64,000 bases of DNA from Callipepla californica brunnescens (taxonomy: Eukaryota; Chordata; Aves; Galliformes; Odontophoridae): assembly GCA_023055505.1 (NCBI GenBank), contig JALIRH010000026.1:8943591-9007590 (forward strand), written 5' to 3'. The notes under the pieces are model-generated. The model was not told the origin of the DNA and did not search any database. It saw only the letters and a program-made list of their open reading frames with translations. The position numbers were made by a program, and so were the translations under genes. This document shows, in pieces, positions 27,015 to 38,661 of the stretch; position 1 is the first letter of the stretch, and each line of letters opens with the position of its first letter.

Positions 27015-27366
27015 TTATTTTGTAGTGAGGAGAAAAGCATCAGAAATCGATAGATTGTTTGTAGGTTCTTCTGATGCTCTTGTCTGTGCAAAAGCCTTTT
27101 TCTTAGTGGCTTTAATTGCCTCAGTAATATCGTAACTGCAGCCAGATTTGTTCTGTAATTTCAACTTTGTTGTCCTGCAAGTGTTTTGTGCTGCGTGCAA
27201 GGTGCGGCTCGGTCGTTCGGCATTGTGGCTCTTACATGCAGTTGCTACAGCAACAGGCTTCTGCAGGGAGAAGATTATCTGGCGAACGTTACCATGCGTG
27301 TTTGCTGTCGAGCTGTGTAAACAGATGTAAATTAACTTTTAACATCGCAAATAAGACAACATCTGG
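27015..27366 (-). other. open frame without ATG in a GC-richer patch; possible exon or promoter region
   Basis: On the minus strand one frame is open for about 110 codons and ends at a TAA inside an AATAAA hexamer. The last 45 codons (starting NKSGCSYDITEAIKATKKKA) have coding-like codon use and follow a CAG that could be a splice acceptor, though its pyrimidine tract is weak. The upstream half is locally CpG-richer than its surroundings and holds an RFX-type X-box. It could be an exon, the 5' region of a minus-strand transcript, or chance. No protein family was recognised. Confidence 0.18.
27241..27254. promoter_or_regulatory. RFX X-box-like inverted repeat
   Basis: GTTGCTACAGCAAC is a perfect inverted repeat (GTTGCT and AGCAAC) separated by two bases. 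It fits the RFX-family X-box consensus GTNRCY-N2-RGYAAC, typical of ciliary-gene promoters and some enhancers. It sits in a local CpG-richer patch. The motif is seen; function is inferred. Confidence 0.4.
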
Positions 27367-30224
27367 GGCTGTTGTCTCTGTTACCCTCTGTCATCCACCA
27401 TGCTGAACATCCATCCCCAACCGGAGCAAAGTGTGAATGTTCCTAATGGGTATTTCTCGGTTCATGAAAGGAGTTGTGTATCTGACTGTAGATTCGCTGT
27501 GCTACTGTCTGACAGGGATTGTCTTAAAGATCCCGGTTCTTTATCGTATAATCTCCTCTGGTTCTGAAGTTTTTTGTCACCAAACTCATTTTGCGTAAGA
27601 GATGGTTAGTAAGCTGCAGCTCGCTAAACTGAAAGTTCTGGTTAGTGGTCTTGCAGGACATGATGGTGCTTTACTGCCACACGAGAGCCATCAGAAGACT
27701 GGGATTCTCAATGGGCTGAGTTGTTTTGTATTTGCTGTTTTCCATTGTTTCCCACATCTACCTTCTGTCTATTGTGTTTTACAGTTTTTATAGTGGTTTT
27801 CCTGTGCTTTGAGATAGAAAATGACAACCCATACTAGGTAGCTTTGTGGGTGTTGTTGTGCTGGATCACATCCTTATTTGTTAGTGGCCTTATATATCTC
27901 AGTGTAACAAATCAACAAAATGTGTAATTCTTTCGTACTAATGGAAAACAGTCTAGTACTTTAAGAAAAATGACAGTGCCTTTGCTACTTACTATCTCAG
28001 AAACTAGATAGGGAATGAAGCAGATGGAAGTTCCTTGAGAGTATGGATGTGGGAATGGGAGGAAGAGGAGCCCAGCCAAAGTTACTTTCCAATGTGAGCA
28101 GTGCTTCTTTGATTTGAAATCTGCTGATAACAGCATTAGCCTGACAGACGTATTTGCTGTGGTTTGCAAGCTTGCATGTGGTGTGAGAGTAGAGAGAGGA
28201 ATGATAGCAGAATCTGGTATTGGTCTGACCAACCTGTCAGAATGGATTCATTCCTGAGCCAAACCACTGACATCATGCTGTTCCCATGTTCTCTGATGGA
28301 AACAACATGCAAAAACGAATGCTGCATGCCATCCGTTTTTCCCCAAGAAAATAAGCTGAAGGCTTGGGAATGCTTTTCACTATTAAAAGCATAAAAGTAT
28401 TGTCACTATTTATTTATTTTTTTTTAAAGAAATGAGTTTGTAGTAAGTGCGATTGAAATACTAACATAACAAAGGAGATCTGATCTGTAAAATGGTGCAG
28501 TTCTTTGGGAATTGCTTTCCTGTTTTTTCTGTTCTTACCTACAATTATTTTTTTTTCCCATCAAAGAATTCAATGTAGCAGTCATAAAGATAAAAATCGG
28601 TGTTGAGCTAATGTTTCTCTGAGTGGAATCAGAACTAGTATTAATCTGGCCACATATTGCTTTCACTGTTTGGTTGTTCAGGGTTTTTTTTAGTGCGTAT
28701 CATCATTATTCCTTTGTTTCAAGTCTGTGATTCTCCCTTTGATTCTGTAGGTGTTTGGGGCACCTGGTATTTGCTTTGTTTGGTTCATTCTTTACCATGC
28801 TGATGTTGGGCTTTTTAATATTGGCAGCAAAAGTGCCAGCTAACAGTCAGGTCAGCTTTGTGTGTGTATATATTTATATGAATATATATCTGTATTTTTA
28901 AACACTACCATTTATGAAATAGCTGAATCTGTTCGTGCAGCTGACACATGGAATCTTTGATACTGATTGCAGAAGGAATTGTAGAGTAAGCTGTAAACTT
29001 GCCTGTTCCGTTATTTATTGTTGTTGTGGTGAAGCAAGATAAAAAGGATTTCATTTTCAAGATAAAAATGGGAAGAGAAATAACAAATATCTCAGTACCT
29101 TGTCATTTTATCTAGGTAATATTTCTACCACAGAATTATTAGGACTGGTCTTGCTTACAGGCAGGACCTATATGTCATTGTCTAATCATGAAAAATTTTA
29201 AGTGTAAGCAAGCAGCAGTTTGCAGTTTTCATCATGAAGGTGTGAGTGTCATGCATAGTGGATTGTGCAAGTCAGTCCATTGTATTTTTATTTTCTCACT
29301 GTAAAATCAGATTTTTCTTTTTTTTCAATGGGAAAAGAAAGCATTATAAGGGAAACAAGAGGAACCTACACTTCTGAGCACTTAATTTTATCCTTTTTTT
29401 CCCCCATCGAAGTATTCAGTGTGGGATGTCATAAAATCAACTCAGTGTTGTATATTCTTTTGAGCTGGTGTAGATTTGTAACACTTGTAAATATTTGGCA
29501 GAAGTTAACATTCTTCTCTTTTTCCCACTGAATATCAAATAAGTGCAGTTCCGTTTGCCTAAATAGGGAGCTAACAGTATCATTCCTGACAAGCTGAGTG
29601 AAGGATCATTTTTTGATTTTCCGCACAGTCATTTTCTTAAACCCTTTGCTGAATAGGCCTCACTCGTGGTTAGTTGCAGTAAACAGCCTCTTCCCAAAAC
29701 AGGTATGTTTTAAACAGAGAGAAGTCAAGTATTTGAGCAAAACAGAGTAAGCAATATCTAAAATTCTACTCAGTCTGAGGAATTTCATATATCCACCCAG
29801 GATTGATTTTTGCATAACTGTTGTACCTTCTCAGATTAGCCACAGGCTTTACGCTTGACATTGGTCAGATGTTTTAATAATTCTGGGTCTCGTTATTGAA
29901 CTATGTCAATTTATGAAAATGATATGCAAATGATTTCTTTTTCCATTGCTTGCATGTCTCATTTATTTTCTGTAATCTACTTTGAGATGCGGTATTTTTC
30001 TGTAGGCTGAGTGTGATAGTTTAATGATAAATTACAGTGCAGTCTGGAATTGAGCAGAAGGGAAACACTCATTTATTAGTTGGACATATGACTGTTGTTT
30101 TATCAGCAGTGTTCTTGAGTTTTCAGATGAATTTCAAATGCAGTATCATATGTAGTATCTTAAAACTGCATCTTAGATGTAGCGTAACATGCCTTAGAAC
30201 CTCACAAGCCCCACCACCCCTCCC

Positions 30225-30225
<1 letters not shown>
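27367..30225. other. non-coding, no feature recognised
   Basis: AT-rich sequence with short ORFs and a TA/TG-rich patch near 28860-28895. Nothing else was recognised. Confidence 0.5.
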
Positions 30226-30255
<30 letters not shown>

Positions 30256-30256
30256 A
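30226..30256. repeat. C20-A11 homopolymer junction
   Basis: Twenty C (30226-30245) run directly into eleven A (30246-30256). The minus strand carries G20, a G-quadruplex candidate. The proline-rich ORF that spans it is a translation artefact. Confidence 0.95.
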
Positions 30257-30997
30257 TCACATCAATATTTTTTTAAATAGGCTATCATTAAGCTGTGTAT
30301 GTGTTTCTGGTGATTCTTTTTCTGATAAAGTTAGCCAAATGTCTTGAAGGTGACATGAGGCTGTTTCTGGGGAAAGCATCTCAAAAGCTGTGGGGAAAGA
30401 CCTAGTTTCTGATGTGGTCTTTATAGGATGTGGCTGAAATGACATCCATAGATGTATGTACAGGAGAATATAGTAAATGGTGATGTTGATGCAGCCAAAG
30501 AGCTAAGAAATTAAGCCCTCTTGAGTAAGGCTTGTGGCACTTTTTAGGTTCTGTTTTCATAGCTGATATGTTACTGGAAGATGTACTGTTATTGTTGTTT
30601 TTTTTGCAAGTTAACTCAAAGCCTCCTGTTCAAGGTGTTTGAGGTTACACAAGTCACCTTAGATCAATACCCAGTGTAGACATAAACTACAGGAGCTGCT
30701 TTCTGTCAGTGGTCTGACCCTCTCATTTTGCCATTGGTAAAATCTGCAAATATCTATGGTTTATTTCTTGGCAGCATAAATGCAACTGTACAGATAATTT
30801 CAGATATTCTGGCAGGGAGGGTTCATACGTAGTTCAGGACCAGAGGATGAAGGAGAAACAACATACAGGGCAAACTCACAGAAACCAAAACGACTTGCAC
30901 AGATCTCTCTAAAATTTTATTTGGTTCCGACTATCAGATGTATCAGTGGTATTGTTCACTACTAATGAAGCAGAAAAGGAAGAGAAGATTCTTAGTG
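30257..30997. other. non-coding, no feature recognised
   Basis: No recognisable element. Confidence 0.5.
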
Positions 30998-31160
30998 ACC
31001 ACAGAATTATTGAGATTGGAAAAGACCCTTGAGATCACCAAGTCAAGGCAGTTGAGTTGTATAGTTAGTTGGTGTGTAGCTTGCCATCTAGATGTGCCCC
31101 AGTTGCCAGAAGTGTTAAGCTGAGCAAGGTGTGACTCTGCCCTGGCTCTTTGACTGACTC
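30998..31160 (-). mobile_element. CR1 LINE 3'-end fragment
   Basis: Read on the minus strand, the sequence ends with a phrase very close to the CR1 3' UTR tail (TTGGTGATCTCAAGGGTCTT, then CCAATCTCAATAATTCTGTG). In the family this tail terminates in 8-bp ATTCTATG-type repeats. Here one degenerate ATTCTGTG is left at about 31000-31007. Only 30998-31055 is clearly CR1; the extension to about 31160 is a guess. It is a 5'-truncated, inactive relic, as most CR1 copies are. Confidence 0.75.
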
Positions 31161-33533
31161 TCACATTGTAGAATCGCAGATTTTAAATCCAGTGTTTTGT
31201 TGCAGTCATTTCTTAATGCGGTGCACTAATTTACTCTGATTCAAACTAAAGACATTTCCTGTTGGGTACCTGTGCTTATTTTCCTAAGGATCTCTTACCA
31301 GATGTTTATAAGGTGGTTGTTGGCTGTGTCTTTGCAAAGGTAAGTTATGTTAGCTTAGTGGAGGATCTGGCAGTAGCTGAGGTATGCATGGAAAATATAA
31401 GTAGGCAGTATTAAGTGAACTGATAAATGCTCCCGGAGAACTAATTGCTACACCGCATATCAAACTCTGAACATAGTACACTGTGGAAGAAAAATGTGAA
31501 TTAAGGAAAGATTAAAGTACAATTTTCAAGTTGGAGAACAGTACATTGGTTTGTTACCGTATCAGTTTTAATAAAATGAAATGATGATTTTAATATTCCT
31601 TGTGTTGAAATTTGTAAGTAGATGTGTCCATTTAAAGTATTACCGATATTATCTTAAGAATCCAGGAGGAATTACGTCATTAGTCATTATATCTTCAAAT
31701 GTAATTTGTTAAAATTGCATCATTTGGTACTGTAAACTTACCTTTTTCATAATCATAACTTGAGTGCTTTATTAGAGTGCAGAGTGCAATCCCTGTGAGA
31801 CACTGGTTTTGTTTTTACAAGTCTTTTGTGTATAGTTACAGAAAATGACTTAATATATCCAGTGCTTAAAATTTGTAATTTATTCAAGTGAATGTAAATC
31901 TGTATTCAGACTAAATGTGAGTAGTTTGCACAGAAAACATGCGGATGAATCGAGGTAATATGGAGGAAACACATAATCCTAGTTCACTCTCGTGCTCATC
32001 ACTGTTTCTCTTAAGAGAAGTTAGCTTCCTTGAAACAGTTGATCTAGAGAATTAGATGGTGTTTCTCCAAAGAGCTTAAATAAATATTTTCTTTGAGAAG
32101 CTGTGAAAATTAACAGGAATGTGGGTGTCCAAATTCCTCTAGGGATTGAGTTCTCAGATGCAAGGTTTGTTTTCTTCTACTCTTGCCTTTGTCAAACCTT
32201 TCTCCCACACTCCCTTCACCCCAGAAAATTTCCATGGTCTCAGGAAATTAAAGGAATCTCTCACAAGTGAGTAAACCAGAGACACGCGAACAAGGATCAT
32301 GATTTGAAACTGTAGGAATCATCTGATTTATTTTCCTTTCTTAAAAAAAAAAAAAATATAAGTAATAATAATGAAATAATTTCTTATGTATATGTGAAGG
32401 AGCGGTTAGAGCAGTGGAAAGAGACAAGTTTCTTCTCTGCTTTCTGCAGTACAAAATGGGTGATTAAAAATCAATTCTCTGTTGTCATGAATATTTGCAT
32501 ATTCGATGAGCTCTCAGGAGGATCTGGGATGTTAGACTGAATATCTTGTAGCTGCATCTCAGAGGATTCCTCTGGACTGTGGGTGGTAGGAAAGCTGGGA
32601 TCTATCTCAGTGCATCGGATCAGTAGCTTGTGCTCTTCTTTCACAGGGAAATGACTTCTCAGCTGTAGCTTACACAGATAAAGTTCTTTCTTCTTATCTT
32701 CTTTTCCTCTTCATTAAGAGGTTTTTAGCCAATAAAAAGCAAAAATTGGCATAAAGGAAAAATGGTCTCGTACTTAGCTCTTCGGTAAAAAAAATGTTGG
32801 TGCCACAGTACTGAGATAGTATGCTGAACAGCTTGATTAACTTGAGAGTTGTTGAATATTGACATAAGTCTTGGACTAGGTATATTTTTGTGTTATTTCT
32901 ACATTATTCTAATCACAGCAGGTTAGAATCTGTCTGTAGCAGATAATTTCACAGTCCATCATTAACCGATTTCTTTGTAAGGCTGTAACTTGGGCATTTA
33001 GGATACAGTTTGCTGAGATGCTATAACTACCAGTAGCTGCTGTATTCAAAGAAGACATTAAACATTTCTCAATATGGAAGTGTAATTTATTTATTTACTG
33101 TGCAGGCCGTTTGCCCTTAGGCTCTAATTTTACCCTTCCAATCTCTCTGCAGATTTTCTCACAGCTCTGTTTCGGCTATCTTCTTAGTGAAGGTTACGTA
33201 GGTGGGCTTGGGTCCTTGAAGTGATGTCTGCTTGATGCCGGAGATGGATGTGTGGGGGGGAAGGACTTCCCAGCAGTGTTAATGGAGATAGGGGAGCGCA
33301 GAGCTTTATGGAATCAACCTTGTTGCAAATCAGTCTGCCACCCCTTATTTCCAAAGGTTTTTGTTTTAAATAGTCAAGACAGAATTAAATCATCCCTAGT
33401 CTGAACAGTTGGGTGCTTTATTCATTATAGGAGACATCAACTTTTTTTCCCTTGGGAAAAATGCAACACTTGGCTGTCGTGCAGAGTTTTTAGTTACAAA
33501 GAGCATCTAATTTTCAATTACCTAAATAAAACA
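31161..33533. other. non-coding, no feature recognised
   Basis: AT-rich. Contains an A-run near 32343-32356. Nothing else was recognised. Confidence 0.5.
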
Positions 33534-33854
33534 TTAGTTATTATATGAAAACGTGTTATTTACAGGCATAAACATCCATTTTGCAGACAAAGAAAAAGCC
33601 TTCACAGCTTGAGTATAAGCAGTGTCCTCTTTGTGCTCTTTTGGACCAGAAATCAATGGAAATCCATAGCTGTTCCTAGTGTTAGCTCTTAGGACCAGCT
33701 GCCCTCCTACTGGAGTCCATCCAAATAAAAGATAGAAAAAAATGCATCTGACCAGGGGATTTTCTGTGAGATTAGCAGCACTATTATTCTCCGCACTCTT
33801 TCCTATGTGAATATGGCAGGAGTGTGTGCTCTGTGTGTGCTCCATGGGTTTCAT
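33534..33854 (-). other. unassigned open frame, weakly coding-like
   Basis: A 106-codon minus-strand frame. Its C-terminal half (from GWTPVGGQLVLRANTRNSYG onward) has a balanced, protein-like composition. A pyrimidine-rich stretch followed by CCAG/TAG upstream of that half could be a splice acceptor, and CCTGTAAAT near the end could be a weak donor. No family was recognised. It may equally be chance. Confidence 0.12.
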
Positions 33855-35699
33855 GCTGCAGTGAGATGGGCTGCTTTGTTACTGTCTTTTTTTTTTTGTT
33901 TTTAATGTTCAGTCAGTGTGCTTTACTCTCTTTTTAGTCTCATACAGGTTTCTGAATATTTTTCCTTTCATACTGTGAATCCCAGAGAAGTCAGGGAGAG
34001 ATAGGGGCATTTTTGATTTTAGGAGTGCAGTGGAGGAAACTGAGGGTAAATCTGTGCTACAGTTGTTAAAATGAAGTGAAATAGTAGAAGAAAAGTGATA
34101 CACTAAGCATGTTTGTGATATGTACAGGGAATAACAGACCATATAATAATTTGGGTTACAGTATCCTTCACAACCTTGCACGTTACCTGAGGCACAGGCA
34201 TCACTGTGGCTCTGCCAGGTGAGCTAGAACAAAGCCTGCCTCTGGCTAAACCAGTGGGGATGCTGCTAAGCTTGTTTCTGCTTGGAAGACATTCTGCATA
34301 TCTTACAGTAAACACAGAGATAATTTACTGGAGATGATTAATGCAAGCATGAAAAATGATAGATGAGGCTCCCAAAGATTTGGTGATGCTTGATAGTAGG
34401 TACTTACATATACAGAAGGATCTGCATGTAGGAAATTGTGCAGTCTTGTAGATGAACTTCATGGCAAACCCGGGGTTTTTTTTCCTCACTAATGTATTTG
34501 TAAATGTTAAGTGTCCACCATTTCTAAGTGTTCAGTGGATAATTAGAAATCTTCATAAATGAAAGGTGTTCTGTAAAGATTCTGCAAAGAGTATCTCTAT
34601 CTCCTTTATGAGTTACTTGCTGGTTTTATTTTTCTCTCTCCCCCTTGTCTTTTTTTAGATTAGATTAATCTTACCAAATTACCCTCAATGAGGTTCTCTC
34701 TGAATTACAAGATTGTAAGTGCACCATTACAGTTTTAAGTTCAAGTATCAGCTCTTGTGCTAAGTCTCAGGAGATACTCAGATCTCAAGTCATTGAGCAA
34801 AGCGGATATATTTTGACTAGCACCGCAGAAATTAGAGAAGAGGACAGAAGTGAAGAAGAGTCCTGGGAGAGAAGAAGCTATTGGGAAAGCCACTTAATTG
34901 TTTTCTTATCACTGACAGTCATCCTTAATTGTCATTAGGAGAATGAATTGAATTGGCAGGATCAGTAGGACAGTAGAAAGCTTATGAAGGTTTTAAGGAC
35001 AACTTTTTTTCCTGAAGTACAGCGTTCTTAATATTCAGTGCTACTAGCGAGATGTTGAATTGTCATTTTTTTTATTTCTTAGTGATAGGATCAGGGAATA
35101 CTAGGGGTTTCCAGGAAAGGTGATAAACGCAGGCGAATTTAATACACTCCCATTCAAAGATTAAAAAAAAAAACAAAAAAAAAAAACATTATTTCTGTTC
35201 ACTTTTCTCTGGTGATTGGCAGGATATGAGCATCATAAATTACTATTCAGGTTCATTTTATTTAGTTTAAAATAAATAATAATAAATATATATATATATT
35301 ATTGCCAGGGGAATATGTCTTATTCCCAGTGATGACTAGCTACAGTGCCCAAAATTTAATTTCTACCTTGAACTGCTGTGTGTTTCCTGCTTTCGGAGAT
35401 GGAGCAAGAGTTAATCTCTGAGGTAATGCACAGCCTATGCCCTAGATAAATAGTTAATGAAGTCAGTGTGGTTGTTCTTTTGTTGCTAAGCATATAGTTT
35501 GGCAGTAACCAACACAGCCAGAGGGCGATGTCTTTTAGTCGTTAGAGCCAAATTTCAAAGATAAAAACAATACCTATCTCCATTCAACAAAGGAAATGGG
35601 TGTGTATCAGTGTGGTTCTGAAAGGTGACACGAAATAGAAATTCTGTTTTTGTTCCCTGCTGGTGGGGAAAAAAAGCAGAAATTCTAGCAGGTACTTTC
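33855..35699. other. non-coding, low-complexity patches
   Basis: Contains a T-run near 33888-33898, an A-rich patch at about 35163-35186 and a TA/AAT-rich patch at about 35266-35303. No gene was recognised. Confidence 0.5.
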
Positions 35700-35891
35700 T
35701 CAATACAAAAGACTTGCATGGACTACTCGCAGAACATTTGGTGCCCCTCCGGTGAGAGGAACCAAACTTAAAACGTATCTTGGTTTGGGATGATCTGGTG
35801 TTTTAGCAATTACTTCTTGCTGAAACTGAGCAGAATGTATTTGACTTTCTTTACCTGATGTTGTGTCTGCTATGTTTAAAACAGTGATCAT
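35700..35891 (-). other. unassigned open frame with internal donor-like site
   Basis: A 63-codon minus-strand frame with a true ATG and coding-like codon use (for example FQQEVIAKTPDHPKPRYVL). It contains a good donor-like sequence TCAG/GTAAAG about 36 bases after the ATG, so it could be a small exon. No protein family was recognised and there is no supporting neighbour. Confidence 0.13.
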
Positions 35892-38408
35892 TTTTGAAAT
35901 TTGACTGATTTTTGGGAAATACAGAGAAGGTGCAATTTCTGTGGCACAGTTTGTGCTTTTACATTGCCTTCTGTATTTGCCCTTTTTAGTACTCCTATGT
36001 TTATCTGCTTTTGGGGTTTTAATACCTAATTATGCTATATTATGATTCAAGGAGTTATCCTATGTTAAGATAGTTTGAAATGCAATAGTGGTATGTCCAC
36101 AGTCATTGCTTTGTCCATTTTTTCCATTGCATTACAATGGAAAATCTCAAAAGCAAGATGACATTGAAATTACATGCTTAGGAGCAGCTGCTTGAACTGA
36201 GTAGTGTTCTTCATTTATGGTAAAGGCTTAAGAATGTAAAATGGGGACTGGTACGTGCAGCTTTTGTGGTGAAAGTGGTCTTGTGCACTTTAGTAGATGT
36301 TAAGACTATTATAAACAGAATGAGAACGTGAGGGAGTGCAGGATGGATGTTTCTTATTTAGAAGAACGGGAAGTTCATTATGTATGCTTCTGTACAGCTG
36401 TTAAGTGTCATACGTATTGCTTTGACCTGTAAAAAGCAGCGGAAGTAAGAGTAATATCCTCTAGGATTATCAGCTGCAGAGCCAAAACTGAAATAATCGT
36501 GTACTAGCTATATCCTATTAATACATACATCTCAGCACACAGCAGCAGTGTCAGAGATGGCAGTAGTGGCAGGTGTATGAGTGCATAAGTCTATAACACT
36601 TTTTTTCCTCTGTACAATATATACTGCCTTAAAACAGAAAAAGTTATTTCTGTTTAGTTCTTCTCATCTTCTCTTGTATTAACACGAGGCCTATACCTTG
36701 GTTAACAGCTCTGAAGCACTGTGATTTTCCACACCCATGCACTCAATGTTACAGTTATTCTTGTAACAGCAATGTAAATTTTAAGCTTAAATTTTTGTCA
36801 GCTAAAACTCATTCACAGCCATCAGATTTTAAGCCTTTTTTTAATATTTGTCTTCTATTTTTTTTTTTTGTTGTCACATACCCATTTAAGTTGCTGTCTG
36901 TTGGTGTCATGAACCCAGAAAACATTTTCTGCAGTGAGCTGTGGTCATCTGTAGCATACTTACAACCAGAGCCTTGAAAATTCAAGACAGCTGGATTGTG
37001 TAAGGTTCGCTCTTCAAGACAGATGATTTTGGAGATTTGGATTACTGCCTGAGATCATACATGAAAGTGCTCTGATATAAGTTAAAGTTAAAACAAACAA
37101 AAACAGGCATTTTTATAACTAAATAATAATTCATTTTAACTGTGTTCTGACAGTTTGTTGTTGTCCTGCATTAAGTATTCATGTTTCGAAAATGCTTGGC
37201 TGTAGTTTTCTTTGCCAGTACCGTAAGTGGAGTGTTCTTAAAATGCTCTTTTACTTCACTGATTTGTTTATAAGTAGCATTTTTTCCATGTTATGAAGGT
37301 GAGATTTCTCTGGCTATAGTGTGCAATTTCAAATTGATCTAAAATATCCAGAAAGCACACAAATGAAACTTCAACAAATCTCTGAAGTGTTTGAGGGAAC
37401 TGGATTCTTATTGTGATTTGGGGCAGTTTTAACCCTCTTTTTTTTTTTTTTTTTTTCTTCTAATGGAATTTAAGCTTAATTTTTTGTCATCATGATTCTC
37501 ACTAAGACCCTGGCCAAATTTTCAAGTCTGTGCAATACTTCTTTTGTTCCCCAAACCCCAAAATTTCTTAGGGAATACTGTTGCATAAATTGTTCCTTGA
37601 AGAGCAGATGATTTACTTTGGCTATATCTCATTTACCTTGGTCTGTCGTTAGAAACACTTGCTCCTGACTAAAGGATTAGCCTGAGGAATGTGTGTTCCA
37701 TCTTTGTCTTCCTTCATTACAACAGTGAGAAAATTCATTTCCAGTTCTTGCCTCTCCACCCAGGCAGGTGACACTCTACAGAGGCAGTGTTAGAAACTTG
37801 CATAGCGAACATCAGACACTGTCATTAATCAGTGATATGTGATGTGTTTAAGTTCTTGTGTTATTTGTTCTTCTGCATAGTTCTTTGGGAATATTTGATG
37901 CTACCAGAAAAGACAATTTGAAAATGAGCTTGAGAGCTGGAGCCAGCTATAAATTGTATTGTTTTTTGTACTTCTGCAGAAATAGCAGCTGAATATATAA
38001 AATTATTCCTGATAGGCTTTTTCTTTATGTTTTGGAAGACACAAGCAAATTGAAATTGTATTATTTTGTAATGATAGGCATTAGTGTTTAGATGGATATT
38101 TCCTTTTTTTTTTTTTTTTTTCTCCAGAGAAATGGAAATCTTATGTAATAGTGCATACCTAATCTCATTAAGTTTCTAATCAGGTTACATTGGCTTTGTC
38201 TTTTCCGAAGTGGACCTGAAAGCATGCTAGTTTGCTTGAAACACATGGTCTGCCAAATAGATGGTCACTTCCTTTCCATTATATGGCCCCAGAAGCAAAC
38301 CATTCAGGACTTGAAAATTTTCAGAGAAATATGCCATATGCATTTAGAAACCTGTTGCAAATTGAATTAATTATTGTTGTTTTGTCATAGTTATTGCCTT
38401 AAAAGGCA
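35892..38408. other. non-coding with T tracts
   Basis: Contains T19 at about 37438-37456 and another T run at about 38106-38121. No gene or transposable element was recognised. Confidence 0.5.
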
Positions 38409-38661
38409 TGGTGGCCCTTCTCAGGAGCGGCACGGCAGCCAACCCCAGGCTGCTCGGTCCATCAGCTCACAGACACCAATGTGGTGGAAGGCAGGTGGCG
38501 TTTAATGGCGGATTGCATTGCATTTTGCAGCCTGAGTTTACAACGTCATCTCTGCCTTGCTTACATCACAAACTAAAGGCTGTTGGCCGAGCGGGACACT
38601 ATCTTCCTATACAGAACGATATCTTCTGTCCTCCAGACCCTGACTACGTAAGCATAGTACA
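38409..38661 (-). mobile_element. probable alpharetrovirus-like (ALV/EAV-type) LTR fragment
   Basis: A GC-richer island of about 250 bp in AT-rich surroundings. On the minus strand it contains ATTAAA (38501-38506) directly followed by CGCCA and then CCACCACATTGGTGTCTGT. This arrangement closely resembles the poly(A) signal and R region of avian leukosis-type and related endogenous LTRs, and is followed by a U5-like GCTGATGGACCGAGCAGCCT. Reading outward, the ends could be TGTACTATGC (plus 38661) and CCACCA (plus 38409), but I find no matching target-site duplication, so the boundaries are uncertain. No internal viral genes flank it, so it would be a solo or truncated LTR. The family assignment rests on recognition of the R-region pattern, not on an alignment. 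Confidence 0.5.

Noticed and set aside
30037..30276. ORF with a polyproline tail
   Set aside because: The prolines come from the C20 homopolymer; no other coding evidence.
31053..31075. Sequence GTTGAGTTGTATAGTT resembling the 3' half of let-7
   Set aside because: The let-7 seed and 5' half do not match, no hairpin partner is evident, and it lies within or beside a CR1 tail.
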